In this document: piece by piece, positions 9,001 to 17,219 of the stretch
How the letters are laid out: each line of letters opens with the position of its first letter
How positions within the stretch are numbered: the first letter of the stretch is position 1
DNA from: SIG607 sp045592625
GTDB taxonomy: Bacteria; Bacillota; Clostridia; Oscillospirales; Acutalibacteraceae
Length of the DNA: 64,000 nucleotides
Direction: 5' to 3'
Assembly (NCBI GenBank): GCA_045592625.1
Contig: JAZNVC010000004.1
Span: 1 to 64,000 of the forward strand
Position numbers and translations under genes: made by a program
The notes under the pieces: generated by a model
Seen by the model: the letters and a program-made list of their open reading frames with translations, nothing else
The model's database searches: none
Told to the model about the DNA's origin: nothing

Positions 9001-9746
9001 CTGCAAAGGCACTTTCTTCTGCAGGTGCAGACCCCGAAATATTTGTTATAAATAACCTTTCAGCACAGAGTGTTGCCGACTCGGTTGATACCTTTGCTAA
9101 AAAGATGAGAGAGTCTCAAATAGTATTTATCCCCGGAGGTTTCTCGGGCGGTGACGAACCCGACGGTTCCGGTAAGTTTATTACTGCATTCTTTAGAAAC
9201 CCCGCTATTATGGAAGAGGTTAACGAACTATTAAATAATCGTGACGGTCTTATGGCAGGTATTTGTAACGGATTCCAGGCTCTTGTTAAACTTGGTCTTG
9301 TTCCTTTCGGCAAGATTATTGACACCGACGAAACCTGTCCTACCCTTACCTATAATACTATAGGCAGACACCAGTCACGTCTTGTTCAAACCCGTATTGC
9401 CTCCAATAAGTCTCCTTGGCTTATGGAAACTCAGGTTGACGATATTTATACAGTGCCGATTTCTCACGGTGAAGGCCGCTTCCTTGTTAGCGATGAACTT
9501 GCAAAGAAACTTGCTGAAAACGGACAGATTGCCACACAGTACGTTGACCTTAGCGGCAATCCTACCGCAGATATCCGCTTTAACCCCAACAACTCCTGCT
9601 TTGCTATTGAGGGTATTACAAGTCCCGACGGCAGAGTACTGGGTAAAATGGGCCACAGCGAACGTATCGGAAACGGACTTTATAAAAACGTTGACGGAAA
9701 CTATGATATGGGTATGTTCCGCAGTGCTGTTAAATACTTTAAGTAA
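6054..9746 (+). CDS. purL: Phosphoribosylformylglycinamidine synthase, single-chain form
   Basis: 1230 residues that combine the synthetase and the glutaminase in one chain, as in the large PurL type; many Firmicutes instead use separate PurS, PurL and PurQ. The N-terminal third carries the PurS-like and linker parts, with the WSDHCRHTTF motif near residue 225. NETHNHPTEIEPFGGA follows, and a second AIR-synthase-like half contains AAIGGKDSMSG. The class I glutaminase domain covers roughly residues 965-1230, with the nucleophile in GICNGFQAL and a terminal GHSER. It makes FGAM from FGAR, ATP and glutamine. No frameshift is seen. Confidence 0.97.
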   Translation: MVYRIYVEKKAGLAGEAESLLGDIRSFLGIKSAESVRVLNRYDVENIEEDLFNKCINTVFSEPQLDNTYEKLSYNEGSFCFAVEYLPGQFDQRADSAAQCIQIISKADRPDVRTAKVYIIEGALSDEEKAAIKKHLINPVESREASLDTVATLKREYEIPTSVRTLDGFNDLDEEGLKEFLKSQGLAMDLDDLKFCQSYFKSEDRDPTITEIKMIDTYWSDHCRHTTFLTTIDEAKFEDELLQKTFEEYLQVRKEIGRTKPVNLMDIGTIAAKYLKKQGKLDRLDESEEINACTVKIDVTIDGKKEPWLLLFKNETHNHPTEIEPFGGAATCIGGAIRDPLSGRSYVYAAMRVTGAGNPLASRKETLEGKLPQRKIVTTAAAGYSSYGNQIGLATGQVDEIYHDGYTAKRMEIGAVVGAAPEENVRREVPADGDIIILLGGRTGRDGCGGATGSSKSHTIESLESCGAEVQKGNAPEERKLQRLFRRKDATRLIKRCNDFGAGGVSLAIGELAVGIEINLNAVPKKYDGLDGTELAISESQERMAVVVEKENVEKFIALANEENLEATVVATVKAQPRLVMYWNGKDIVNISREFLNSNGAEKHINIAPAKIENFDKKIEGSFTENYKKIATDLNICSKRGLSERFDSTIGAGTVLMPFGGKYQQTPIQAMVNKVSVENHHTDTCSLMAWGYNPFITEKSPYHGAYMAVVESVCKLIATGASFNEVYLTFQEYFERPGKDAKRWGKPLAALLGAFKAQKELGIAAIGGKDSMSGTFEHIDVPPTLVSFAVTTEQVESIVSPEFKKAGSKVVLLTCKYNKDNLPDTACLTKLFAKVRKLVDQGKANAIYTPGIGGIAEAVMKMAIGNKIGFKFADNISVEDIFAYNYASFIIELNDDTEIGTVLGYTTEEANLVLRDEVIDLNALQETYENVLEKVYPCNIEHKSAAPEKFSFTAKEYAKPKFSVARPKVLIPVFPGTNCEYDTAKALSSAGADPEIFVINNLSAQSVADSVDTFAKKMRESQIVFIPGGFSGGDEPDGSGKFITAFFRNPAIMEEVNELLNNRDGLMAGICNGFQALVKLGLVPFGKIIDTDETCPTLTYNTIGRHQSRLVQTRIASNKSPWLMETQVDDIYTVPISHGEGRFLVSDELAKKLAENGQIATQYVDLSGNPTADIRFNPNNSCFAIEGITSPDGRVLGKMGHSERIGNGLYKNVDGNYDMGMFRSAVKYFK

Positions 9747-9758
9747 GAGGTGCATAGT

Positions 9759-11426
9759 ATGAAAAGCGATATTGAAATTGCTCAAGAAATAGAACTTCGT
9801 CCTATAACCGAAATTGCTGAAACTGCAGGTATTCCCGATGAAAAACTTGAACAGTACGGCAAGTATAAAGCGAAAATCGATTTATCTCTCCTTAAGGATG
9901 AATCACGTAAAAACGGCAAACTTATTCTTGTTACCGCCATTAACCCCACCCCTGCAGGTGAAGGCAAAACCACCACTACTATAGGTCTTGCCGATGCTAT
10001 GCGTGCAACAGGCAGAAATGTTGTTGTTGCATTGCGTGAACCCTCCTTAGGTCCCGTTTTCGGTATTAAGGGCGGTGCCGCAGGCGGCGGTTACGCTCAG
10101 GTTGTTCCAATGGAGGATATTAATCTTCACTTCACAGGCGACTTCCATGCAATTGGTGCAGCAAACAATCTTCTTGCCGCAATGCTCGATAATCATATCC
10201 ATCAGGGCAATGCTTTGGGTATTGACGTAAGACGCATTACCTGGAAAAGATGCGTTGATATGAACGACCGTCAGCTTCGTTTTGTAACAGACGGTCTTGG
10301 CGGTAAGGTTAACGGAGTTCCCAGAGAAGACGGCTTTGATATTACCGTTGCAAGTGAAATTATGGCAGTACTTTGTCTTTCCAACTCCATTACCGATTTA
10401 AAAGAAAGACTTTCTAAGATTATTGTAGGCTATACCTATGACGATAAGCCTGTTACTGCAGGTCAGCTTAACGCTCAGGGTGCTATGACAGCACTGCTCA
10501 AGGAAGCATTAAAACCCAATCTTGTGCAAACCTTAGAGGGCACTCCTGCACTTGTTCACGGCGGACCTTTTGCTAATATTGCTCACGGCTGTAACTCTAT
10601 TATTGCTACTAAAATGGCAATGAAGTTAGGCGATTACGCAATTACCGAAGCCGGCTTCGGTGCAGATTTAGGTGCCGAAAAGTTCCTCGACATTAAATGT
10701 CGTTTCGGCAGTCTTAAGCCAAGTGCAGTTGTTCTTGTTGCTACAATCCGTGCCCTTAAGATGAATGGTGGAGTTGCTAAGACCGACCTTAAAGAAGAAA
10801 ATCTTGAGGCTCTTAAATCAGGTATGCCAAACCTTATACGCCACGCAAGTAACATTAAAAATGTTTATAAACTTCCCTGCGTAGTTGCTGTTAACCGCTT
10901 CCCCACCGATACCGACGCTGAAGTTCAGCTTGTTATCGACTCTTGTGCCCAGCTTGGTATAAAGGCTATTTGTTCCAAGGTTTGTGCCGAAGGTTCTAAG
11001 GGCGGTATAGAACTTGCAAACGAAGTTGCACGTCTGTGTGAAACCGATAATTATTTCACCTACTGCTATGAAGACAGTCTTTCTATTGAAGATAAAATTC
11101 GTGCAATCGTTACCAAGATTTACGGCGGTGATAACGTAATATTCACTCCTGCCGCTAAAAAAGAAATTGCAAAACTTACTGAGCTTGGTTTTTCAAATAT
11201 GCCCGTTTGTATGGCAAAAACACAGTACAGTTTTTCTGATGATATGACGAAGCTGGGTGCACCAACAGGTTTTGACATTACGGTTCGTAATATTAAAGTA
11301 AGTGCAGGTGCAGGTTTTATAGTTGCTCTTACAGGCGATATAATGACCATGCCCGGACTTCCAAAAGTTCCAGCAGCAGAAAAAATTGACGTTGACGAAA
11401 ACGGAGTAATCAGCGGTTTATTCTAA
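9759..11426 (+). CDS. fhs: Formate-tetrahydrofolate ligase
   Basis: 555 residues, the standard length. It makes 10-formyl-THF from formate, THF and ATP. The P-loop TPAGEGKTTTTIGL is present near residue 65, and GGAAGGGYAQVVPM follows. The frame opens at a GTG at 9750, but AAGAGGTG at 9745-9752 fits the ATG at 9759. It ends the purine operon and directly provides the cofactor used by PurN and PurH, which explains why a ZTP riboswitch would govern it. A strong terminator follows. Confidence 0.97.
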   Translation: MKSDIEIAQEIELRPITEIAETAGIPDEKLEQYGKYKAKIDLSLLKDESRKNGKLILVTAINPTPAGEGKTTTTIGLADAMRATGRNVVVALREPSLGPVFGIKGGAAGGGYAQVVPMEDINLHFTGDFHAIGAANNLLAAMLDNHIHQGNALGIDVRRITWKRCVDMNDRQLRFVTDGLGGKVNGVPREDGFDITVASEIMAVLCLSNSITDLKERLSKIIVGYTYDDKPVTAGQLNAQGAMTALLKEALKPNLVQTLEGTPALVHGGPFANIAHGCNSIIATKMAMKLGDYAITEAGFGADLGAEKFLDIKCRFGSLKPSAVVLVATIRALKMNGGVAKTDLKEENLEALKSGMPNLIRHASNIKNVYKLPCVVAVNRFPTDTDAEVQLVIDSCAQLGIKAICSKVCAEGSKGGIELANEVARLCETDNYFTYCYEDSLSIEDKIRAIVTKIYGGDNVIFTPAAKKEIAKLTELGFSNMPVCMAKTQYSFSDDMTKLGAPTGFDITVRNIKVSAGAGFIVALTGDIMTMPGLPKVPAAEKIDVDENGVISGLF

Positions 11427-11440
11427 TTTTATCTGAAACA

Positions 11441-11475
11441 AAAAAAGAATTGCGAAATTTCGCAATTCTTTTTTG
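11441..11475. terminator. Bidirectional terminator after fhs
   Basis: A near-perfect palindrome (AAGAATTGCGAAA with TTTCGCAATTCTT) has A-runs on the left and T-runs on the right. It ends the purine operon on the plus strand and the glycosyltransferase operon on the minus strand. Confidence 0.92.
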
Positions 11476-11497
11476 TTATTTAAGTGTAATTTCCTTA

Positions 11498-12469
11498 TTA
11501 TATTTTTTTGAAGTTTATATTATAGGCATAGCAAAGGTCACCAATCCACACACGGATTCCGCCTTTAACCGATTTATAATACCTTTTATAATTTTTAAGT
11601 AAAAAGATAAGGCTTAACCACAAAAACGGATTTTTATTATTCAAAAAATTTAGTCTTTTCTTTTCCAGCTTAATAAATTTTTCGGTTTCTTTTCTATCCT
11701 TTTTACTTAGATTAAATTCTAAAAGGTAGCTATGTCCATCAATCGATTCCTTTAGCCCGTTTTTGCGTTTTTCCCTGTCTCCCAGAAAGGTTTTTCTGGT
11801 CATATCAGAAAGAGACACGTTATCAAAATGGTATCTGTAATAGCCCAGTTTTTCATTTAATACGGCTGTTTTGCCAAGTAGTGTTCCCAGCATACATATA
11901 TACCAATCGTGCGAAAGCAAAGATTTAAAATCAAAAGGTTTTAGTATTTCTTTGATTTCTTTTCTGAAGCACATTGAAAATCCACGTATATATGAACAAC
12001 CTATAAAGGAGTTATAATTAAGATATTCTATACTACCATCAAATAGGCTGCCAAGATAGGTTATTTTTGAATTTTCGATTATTTTTCCATTTGAGTCAAT
12101 AACGTCATATCTGCTTGAAAGTACGACGATATCTTTGTTTTCCTTTAATACAGCCGTCATTCTTTCAATCTTTTTTTCCTGCCATTTATCATCCTGATCT
12201 GCAAGAAAAATTACGTCGCCTTTGCATTTATTAATTGCACCGTAAAAATTAAAGCAATATCCTTTGTTTTCATTATTTTCACAAACAGTCCAATTATCAA
12301 GGCTGTTTTTCTCTATAAAGTCTTTACATATTTTTACAGTACTGTCGGTGGAACCATCATCACATATTATAACCTCTTGAGGTTTTACCGACTGATTTAA
12401 AATGCTCTCAAGCTGTTCGCCAATATACCTTTCGCCGTTATAGGCAGCTATAGCCACAGACACGGTCAT
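11498..12469 (-). CDS. Family 2 glycosyltransferase, surface polysaccharide
   Basis: 323 residues. The N-terminal GT-A fold has VAIAAYNGERYIGEQLESIL and CDDGSTDST for nucleotide-sugar binding and a DQDD metal motif (LADQDDKW) near residue 90. SHDWY near residue 190 resembles rhamnosyltransferase-type GT2 proteins. It is the last gene of the minus-strand operon and overlaps the preceding glycosyltransferase by 4 bases (ATGA). With RfbA upstream, a rhamnose-type polysaccharide is a reasonable guess; the sugar specificity cannot be read from sequence. Confidence 0.85.
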   Translation of the reverse strand: MTVSVAIAAYNGERYIGEQLESILNQSVKPQEVIICDDGSTDSTVKICKDFIEKNSLDNWTVCENNENKGYCFNFYGAINKCKGDVIFLADQDDKWQEKKIERMTAVLKENKDIVVLSSRYDVIDSNGKIIENSKITYLGSLFDGSIEYLNYNSFIGCSYIRGFSMCFRKEIKEILKPFDFKSLLSHDWYICMLGTLLGKTAVLNEKLGYYRYHFDNVSLSDMTRKTFLGDREKRKNGLKESIDGHSYLLEFNLSKKDRKETEKFIKLEKKRLNFLNNKNPFLWLSLIFLLKNYKRYYKSVKGGIRVWIGDLCYAYNINFKKI

Positions 12470-13455
12470 TTGTTTTTCACCCTTAAAAATGTTTTTTGCA
12501 TTTTGTATTTAAGGAAGAAGGACAGTTTGCAAAAATTATATATTGTCCCTACCCTACCGCTTTGTGCGGTTTTTATTATAATGCGGGAAGAATGTCCCGT
12601 ATAAAAAGCATTTTTAGCACAATTTTTAAATTCAGAATTACTTATTTCACTATTTATAGCTTCTTTAATATCCTTTTTTGTAAGAGAAAAAAACATATCG
12701 ATAAAAGAAGAAAAAACACATTTTATAAAATAAAAATCGCAGTAAGGCTCAATTCCTTTTGTAACACTTTTTAAAAGCCTTGCCCTATCCTTTATGGTGG
12801 AAAGTTTTTCCTTATTATACCGCCTTGTAATGCTTCCCATATTTAAAACGTAATGGTAAAAACATTCCTCACACACGGTAATTTTAGGATTATAAGGAAT
12901 AAGCGACAAATTGAAAAAGGTGTCCTCATAATACTCACCCTCAGGGAATCGTACCCCCGTTTCTTTAAGAAAATCCAGTCTATACAGCTTATTCCACGCA
13001 GGATCAATAAGATTATTCGCTTTAAGTTCTATAATATCAAGCGTATCTGCATTTTCGCCCTTATAATATACCCTTTGCACCGCATTACCGTTTTCGGTAT
13101 AGTATCCGCAAAGAACAATATCACTATTTTCTTTTTGAGCCTTTTCATACATAAAAGAAATGGCATCTAAATCAATATAATCATCACTGTCAATAAAACA
13201 GAGATATTCTCCTTTTGAGGTCTCAAGAGCTAAATTGCGCACACTGGCCAATCCGCCGTTTTCACGGCGGACATATTTTATTCTTTCATCTTTTTTCATA
13301 TAATCAAGACATATTTCCTCGCTGTTATCGGGGCTACCGTCATTGATTATCAGAATTTCTATTTCCTCAAAGGTCTGATTTATAATGCTGTCAAGACATT
13401 TTTTTAAAGTCTTTTCGCAGTTATAAACCGGTATAGCAACCGTAATTTTACACAT
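12466..13455 (-). CDS. Family 2 glycosyltransferase
   Basis: 329 residues with the canonical start VAIPVYNCEKTLKKCLDSI, NDGSPDNS and the metal motif FIDSDDYID near residue 90. An upstream in-frame TTG at 13482 exists, but GAAGGAAAG at the end of rfbA and the ATG one base after the rfbA stop favour 13455. It would add a sugar to a cell-wall or capsular polysaccharide at the inner membrane face. The C-terminal third is basic and hydrophobic and may sit on the membrane. Confidence 0.85.
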   Translation of the reverse strand: MCKITVAIPVYNCEKTLKKCLDSIINQTFEEIEILIINDGSPDNSEEICLDYMKKDERIKYVRRENGGLASVRNLALETSKGEYLCFIDSDDYIDLDAISFMYEKAQKENSDIVLCGYYTENGNAVQRVYYKGENADTLDIIELKANNLIDPAWNKLYRLDFLKETGVRFPEGEYYEDTFFNLSLIPYNPKITVCEECFYHYVLNMGSITRRYNKEKLSTIKDRARLLKSVTKGIEPYCDFYFIKCVFSSFIDMFFSLTKKDIKEAINSEISNSEFKNCAKNAFYTGHSSRIIIKTAQSGRVGTIYNFCKLSFFLKYKMQKTFLRVKNK

Positions 13456-13456
13456 A

Positions 13457-14335
13457 TTAATAACGAATCTTTCCTTCTGCAACCTTTTTTAAGTGCTGAC
13501 CGTAGGGAGATTTTCCGTAACGCTCGGCAGACTCCAACAGTTTTTCTTTAGTTATCCACCCATTAACATAGGCGATTTCCTCAACAGCAGAAATCTGAAT
13601 TCCCTGACGGGATTCGATAACCTTAACAAATTCGGCAGCGTCGGATAAAGCATCCATTGTGCCTGTATCCAGCCAAGCATAACCTCTGCCAAGAGTTACC
13701 ACGTTTAAACTGCCGTCCTCAAGATACATTCTGTTAAGGTCGGTTATTTCCAGCTCTCCCCGTTTTGACGGCTTAACCTTTTTAGCCAAATCAACCACAC
13801 GGTTATCATAGAAATAAAGCCCTGTTACACAGTAGTTTGATTTAGGATGTTCAGGCTTTTCCTCTATAGAAATAGCCTTTCCGTTTTCATCAAATTCAAC
13901 TATGCCGAAACGTTCGGGGTCATCAACGTAATAGCCGAAAACAGTTGCACCGTTTTTACACTCTGCCGCAGTTCTTAAATGCTTTTTAAGACCGCTTCCG
14001 TAGAAAATGTTATCCCCCAGCACCATAGCACAGGAATCACCCTTTATAAACTCTTCACCTATTAAAAATGCCTGAGCAAGTCCGTCTGGAGAGGGCTGTT
14101 CAGCATAAGAAAGATTAACACCATAGTCACTGCCGTCGCCTAAAAGACGCTTGAAATTAGGGAGATCGGTAGGTGTGGAAATAATGAGAATATCTCTTAT
14201 TCCCGCAAGCATAAGGGTTGAAAGAGGATAATAAATCATCGGTTTATCATAAACCGGTAAAAGTTGTTTAGATGTCACCATCGTAAGAGGATAAAGTCTT
14301 GTTCCGCTTCCGCCTGCTAAAATAATACCTTTCAT
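13457..14335 (-). CDS. rfbA: Glucose-1-phosphate thymidylyltransferase
   Basis: 292 residues, the usual RfbA/RmlA size. It makes dTDP-glucose from dTTP and glucose 1-phosphate, the first step toward dTDP-rhamnose. GGSGTRLYPLT is the nucleotidyltransferase signature, KPMIYYPLS and EQPSPDGLAQAF the substrate loops, and VLGDNIFYG holds the metal aspartate. The rest of the rhamnose pathway is not here. It follows the cyclophilin gene by 15 bases with AAAGGAG before the ATG. Confidence 0.95.
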   Translation of the reverse strand: MKGIILAGGSGTRLYPLTMVTSKQLLPVYDKPMIYYPLSTLMLAGIRDILIISTPTDLPNFKRLLGDGSDYGVNLSYAEQPSPDGLAQAFLIGEEFIKGDSCAMVLGDNIFYGSGLKKHLRTAAECKNGATVFGYYVDDPERFGIVEFDENGKAISIEEKPEHPKSNYCVTGLYFYDNRVVDLAKKVKPSKRGELEITDLNRMYLEDGSLNVVTLGRGYAWLDTGTMDALSDAAEFVKVIESRQGIQISAVEEIAYVNGWITKEKLLESAERYGKSPYGQHLKKVAEGKIRY

Positions 14336-14350
14336 ACAAAATCTCCTTTA

Positions 14351-14938
14351 TTAAATAATATCAATACCGATTATGGAAATTTCTTCAACAGGCTTATCAT
14401 TTGCACCTGTTTTTGCATTGGCAATTTTATCAACAACATCCATTCCCTCAACAACCTGACCGAAAACGCTGTGACGGTAATCAAGCCATGGTGTTCCGCC
14501 GAGTTTTGCATAAGCCTCGGCACACTCAGGCGGGAAGGAATCGGGAAGTTCTTTCATTTGTTCAAGCATATTTTCAGGTACAGATGAAGCCTGAACAATA
14601 AAAAACTGACTTCCATTTGTGTTAGGACCTGCATTTGCCATACAAAGAGCACCTCTGTAGTTGTGTAACAAGGGTGAAAATTCATCCTTAAAGCTACTGC
14701 CCCAAATACTCTCGCCGCCCATACCTGTTCCTGTAGGGTCGCCGCCCTGAATCATAAAATCTTTTATTACACGGTGAAAGATAATCCCGTTATAGTATCC
14801 GTTATTAGCGTGGGTTACAAAGTTCTCAACAGTTTTTGGTGCTTCCTTTGGAAAAAGAAGAATTTTTATGTCACCCTGGGTGGTGTGCATAACAGCAACG
14901 GTATCTTCTAAGGTTGGAGCAGATAATTGTTTAAGCAT
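14351..14938 (-). CDS. Cyclophilin-type peptidyl-prolyl isomerase
   Basis: 195 residues, a single cyclophilin domain without a signal peptide, so probably cytoplasmic. FHRVIKDFMIQGGDPTGTG holds the catalytic arginine and NGSQFFIV the conserved glutamine/phenylalanine. The frame has an ATG at 14947, but that codon sits inside the ribosome site AAAGGATG, so the ATG at 14938 is chosen. A small insertion of about 20 residues (PENMLEQMKELPDSFP) lies between the two core motifs. It is the first gene of a minus operon with rfbA and two glycosyltransferases. Confidence 0.92.
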   Translation of the reverse strand: MLKQLSAPTLEDTVAVMHTTQGDIKILLFPKEAPKTVENFVTHANNGYYNGIIFHRVIKDFMIQGGDPTGTGMGGESIWGSSFKDEFSPLLHNYRGALCMANAGPNTNGSQFFIVQASSVPENMLEQMKELPDSFPPECAEAYAKLGGTPWLDYRHSVFGQVVEGMDVVDKIANAKTGANDKPVEEISIIGIDII

Positions 14939-15019
14939 AATAGACATCCTTTCATTAAAGTCCTATTTTATCTATATTTTATCAGTTTATTATCCTCTTT
15001 GCAATAGTCAATTTTTTTC

Positions 15020-15048
15020 TTGCAAGTTACTATATATTGTGGTATAAT
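15020..15048 (+). promoter_or_regulatory. Sigma-A promoter of nrdR
   Basis: TTGCAA (15020-15025) and TATAAT (15043-15048) are separated by 17 bp, 33 bases before the nrdR ATG. Confidence 0.75.
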
Positions 15049-15080
15049 AATCAATAATTGTGCGAAAAAGGTGATAGGTT

Positions 15081-15533
15081 ATGAAATGTCCTTATTGCGG
15101 TTTTGAAGAAAGTAAAGTTGTTGACTCACGTCCTACCGATGAGGGTGAACGTATAAGACGCAGAAGAGAGTGTCTTAAATGTGCAAAACGCTTTACTACA
15201 TACGAGCTTATTGAAAGTCTCCCCATTATCGTTATTAAAAAAGATAAATCAAGAGAACCCTTTAAACGCGAAAAACTTTTAAACGGTTTGCTTCGTGCCT
15301 GTGAAAAACGTCCGGTATCTCTTGAAACTTTGGAAAATCTTATTGACGAAATCGAGCTTTCCATTCAGAACACCCTCGATCGTGAGGTTTCCTCTGAGCA
15401 TATCGGTGAGCTTGTAATGGAAAAAATGAAAAAGGTTGACGAGGTTGCATACGTTCGTTTTGTTTCAGTTTACCGCCGTTTCAACGATATATCATCCTTT
15501 ATGGACGAGCTTAAAAAACTGGCAGAAAAATAG
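15081..15533 (+). CDS. nrdR: Ribonucleotide reductase regulator NrdR
   Basis: 150 residues, a full-length NrdR. A zinc ribbon at the N-terminus (CPYC at residues 3-6 and CLKC near 31-34) binds NrdR boxes in ribonucleotide reductase promoters; the rest is an ATP-cone that senses dATP/ATP. The VVDSRPTDEGERIRRRREC segment is diagnostic. Targets are not in this window. It is followed 14 bases later by gltX. Confidence 0.97.
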   Translation: MKCPYCGFEESKVVDSRPTDEGERIRRRRECLKCAKRFTTYELIESLPIIVIKKDKSREPFKREKLLNGLLRACEKRPVSLETLENLIDEIELSIQNTLDREVSSEHIGELVMEKMKKVDEVAYVRFVSVYRRFNDISSFMDELKKLAEK

Positions 15534-15547
15534 ACGGAGGTTACGCA

Positions 15548-17203
15548 ATGTCCGAAAATTTAATGTTGGCAGACCTTTTACTGCCAAAAATAGATAAAAC
15601 TCCCGATTACTATGAAGCTCTTTATCCCGAAAGACAGTTAAAGGAAGGTGCAAAGGTAGTACGCGTTGCACCCAGTCCTACGGGTTATCTTCACATCGGC
15701 ACTCTCTTTACTTCCCTTGTTAACAGAATCACCGCCACCAGTAGTGACGGTATCTTCTTTACACGTATTGAAGACACCGACAAAAAACGTGAAATTGAAG
15801 GCGGTATTGAAAATATTATCGATGGACTTAACCGTTTTGGAATAAGTATTGACGAAGGTTTTGTAAGCGGTAATGAGGAAAAAGGTATTTACGGCCCTTA
15901 TAAACAGAGCCACCGTGCCGAAATATATCAGACCTACGTAAAAGAGCTTATCCGTCAGGGTCTTGCCTACCCCTGCTTCTGTACTGCAGAGGAATTGGAG
16001 GAGACAAGAACTGTTCAGGAAAAGGATAATATCCGCACAGGTTATCACGGCAAGTGGGCAAAATGCAGAAATCTTTCTTTCAGCGAAATAAAAGAAAAGG
16101 TAGAAGCAGGGCTGCCCTTTGTTATCCGTTTAAAATCTCCCGGAAGCGAAGAAAACAAAGTGGTTTTTGAAGATATGATAAAGGGCAAAATTGAAATGCC
16201 CGAAAACGACGAAGATTTTGTTCTTTTAAAATCCGACGGAATACCCACCTATCACTTTGCTCATGCCATTGACGACCACCTTATGCACACAACCCACGTT
16301 ATGCGCGGTGATGAATGGATTTCTTCGGTACCTAAACACATTCAGCTTTTCCGTCTTTTAGGTTTTAAAGTTCCTAAATTCGCCCATGTTTCTCCCATTA
16401 TGAAACTGGATAACGGTGCAAAGCGTAAAATTTCCAAAAGAAAAGACCCCGAAGCCGCCGTTCACTTCTTTATTGAAGAAGGCTTTGATGCTCTTTGTGT
16501 TATAGAATATCTTATGACCATAGCAGCTTCGGATTTTGAAGACTTCAGACGTGCAAACCCCGATAAATCCTATAAAGAATTTAAATTTAATCTAAAAAAG
16601 ATGAGTGTTTCGGGTGCACTGTTTGACCAAAACAAGCTTCTTGACGTAAGCAAAAATATTGTTTCCCGTATGTCAGGAAAAGAAGTCAGCGAAAAAATCA
16701 CAAATTGGGCAAAGGAATTTGACAGTGATTTTTACGCTCTTTTAAGCAGAGATTCTGCCTATACCCAGGCTATATTCTCTATTGACAGAGATTGTGCAAA
16801 ACCGAGAAAGGATATTGCCAAATGGAAGGAAGCAAAGGATTACGTTTCTTATTTCTTTGAGGAACTTTTTAATCCCGACTATACCCTTCCCGAAAATATT
16901 GAGGCTGCAGATGCCATTGCTTTCCTCCAATCCTATAAAAAGGTTTACGACCAAAACGATGACCGACAGGCTTGGTTTGATAAAATAAAGGAACTTTGCC
17001 CTGCTCTTAATTTTGCAAGTGAAACAAAGGCTTACAAAGCAAATCCTGAGTTATTTAAAGGTCATGTAGGCGATTTATCCACCGTATTAAGAATCGCCAT
17101 TACAGGAAGAAGAAACACACCCGACCTTTGCAGTATTATGAAGGTATTGGGTAAAGATAAATGTATGGAAAGAATCGACAGAGCAATTTCCTCTGTTAAG
17201 TGA
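15548..17203 (+). CDS. gltX: Glutamyl-tRNA synthetase
   Basis: 551 residues. The class I signature is PSPTGYLHIGTLF (near residue 40) and the KMSKS-type loop is KISKRKDPE (near residue 297). RIEDTDKKREIEGG is a GluRS landmark. It charges tRNA-Glu. It sits 16 bases before glnS, so this organism appears to charge Glu and Gln directly with two adjacent enzymes. The N-terminus carries about 35 residues before the catalytic core, slightly longer than usual. Confidence 0.95.
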   Translation: MSENLMLADLLLPKIDKTPDYYEALYPERQLKEGAKVVRVAPSPTGYLHIGTLFTSLVNRITATSSDGIFFTRIEDTDKKREIEGGIENIIDGLNRFGISIDEGFVSGNEEKGIYGPYKQSHRAEIYQTYVKELIRQGLAYPCFCTAEELEETRTVQEKDNIRTGYHGKWAKCRNLSFSEIKEKVEAGLPFVIRLKSPGSEENKVVFEDMIKGKIEMPENDEDFVLLKSDGIPTYHFAHAIDDHLMHTTHVMRGDEWISSVPKHIQLFRLLGFKVPKFAHVSPIMKLDNGAKRKISKRKDPEAAVHFFIEEGFDALCVIEYLMTIAASDFEDFRRANPDKSYKEFKFNLKKMSVSGALFDQNKLLDVSKNIVSRMSGKEVSEKITNWAKEFDSDFYALLSRDSAYTQAIFSIDRDCAKPRKDIAKWKEAKDYVSYFFEELFNPDYTLPENIEAADAIAFLQSYKKVYDQNDDRQAWFDKIKELCPALNFASETKAYKANPELFKGHVGDLSTVLRIAITGRRNTPDLCSIMKVLGKDKCMERIDRAISSVK

Positions 17204-17219
17204 TTTTGGAGGCATTCAA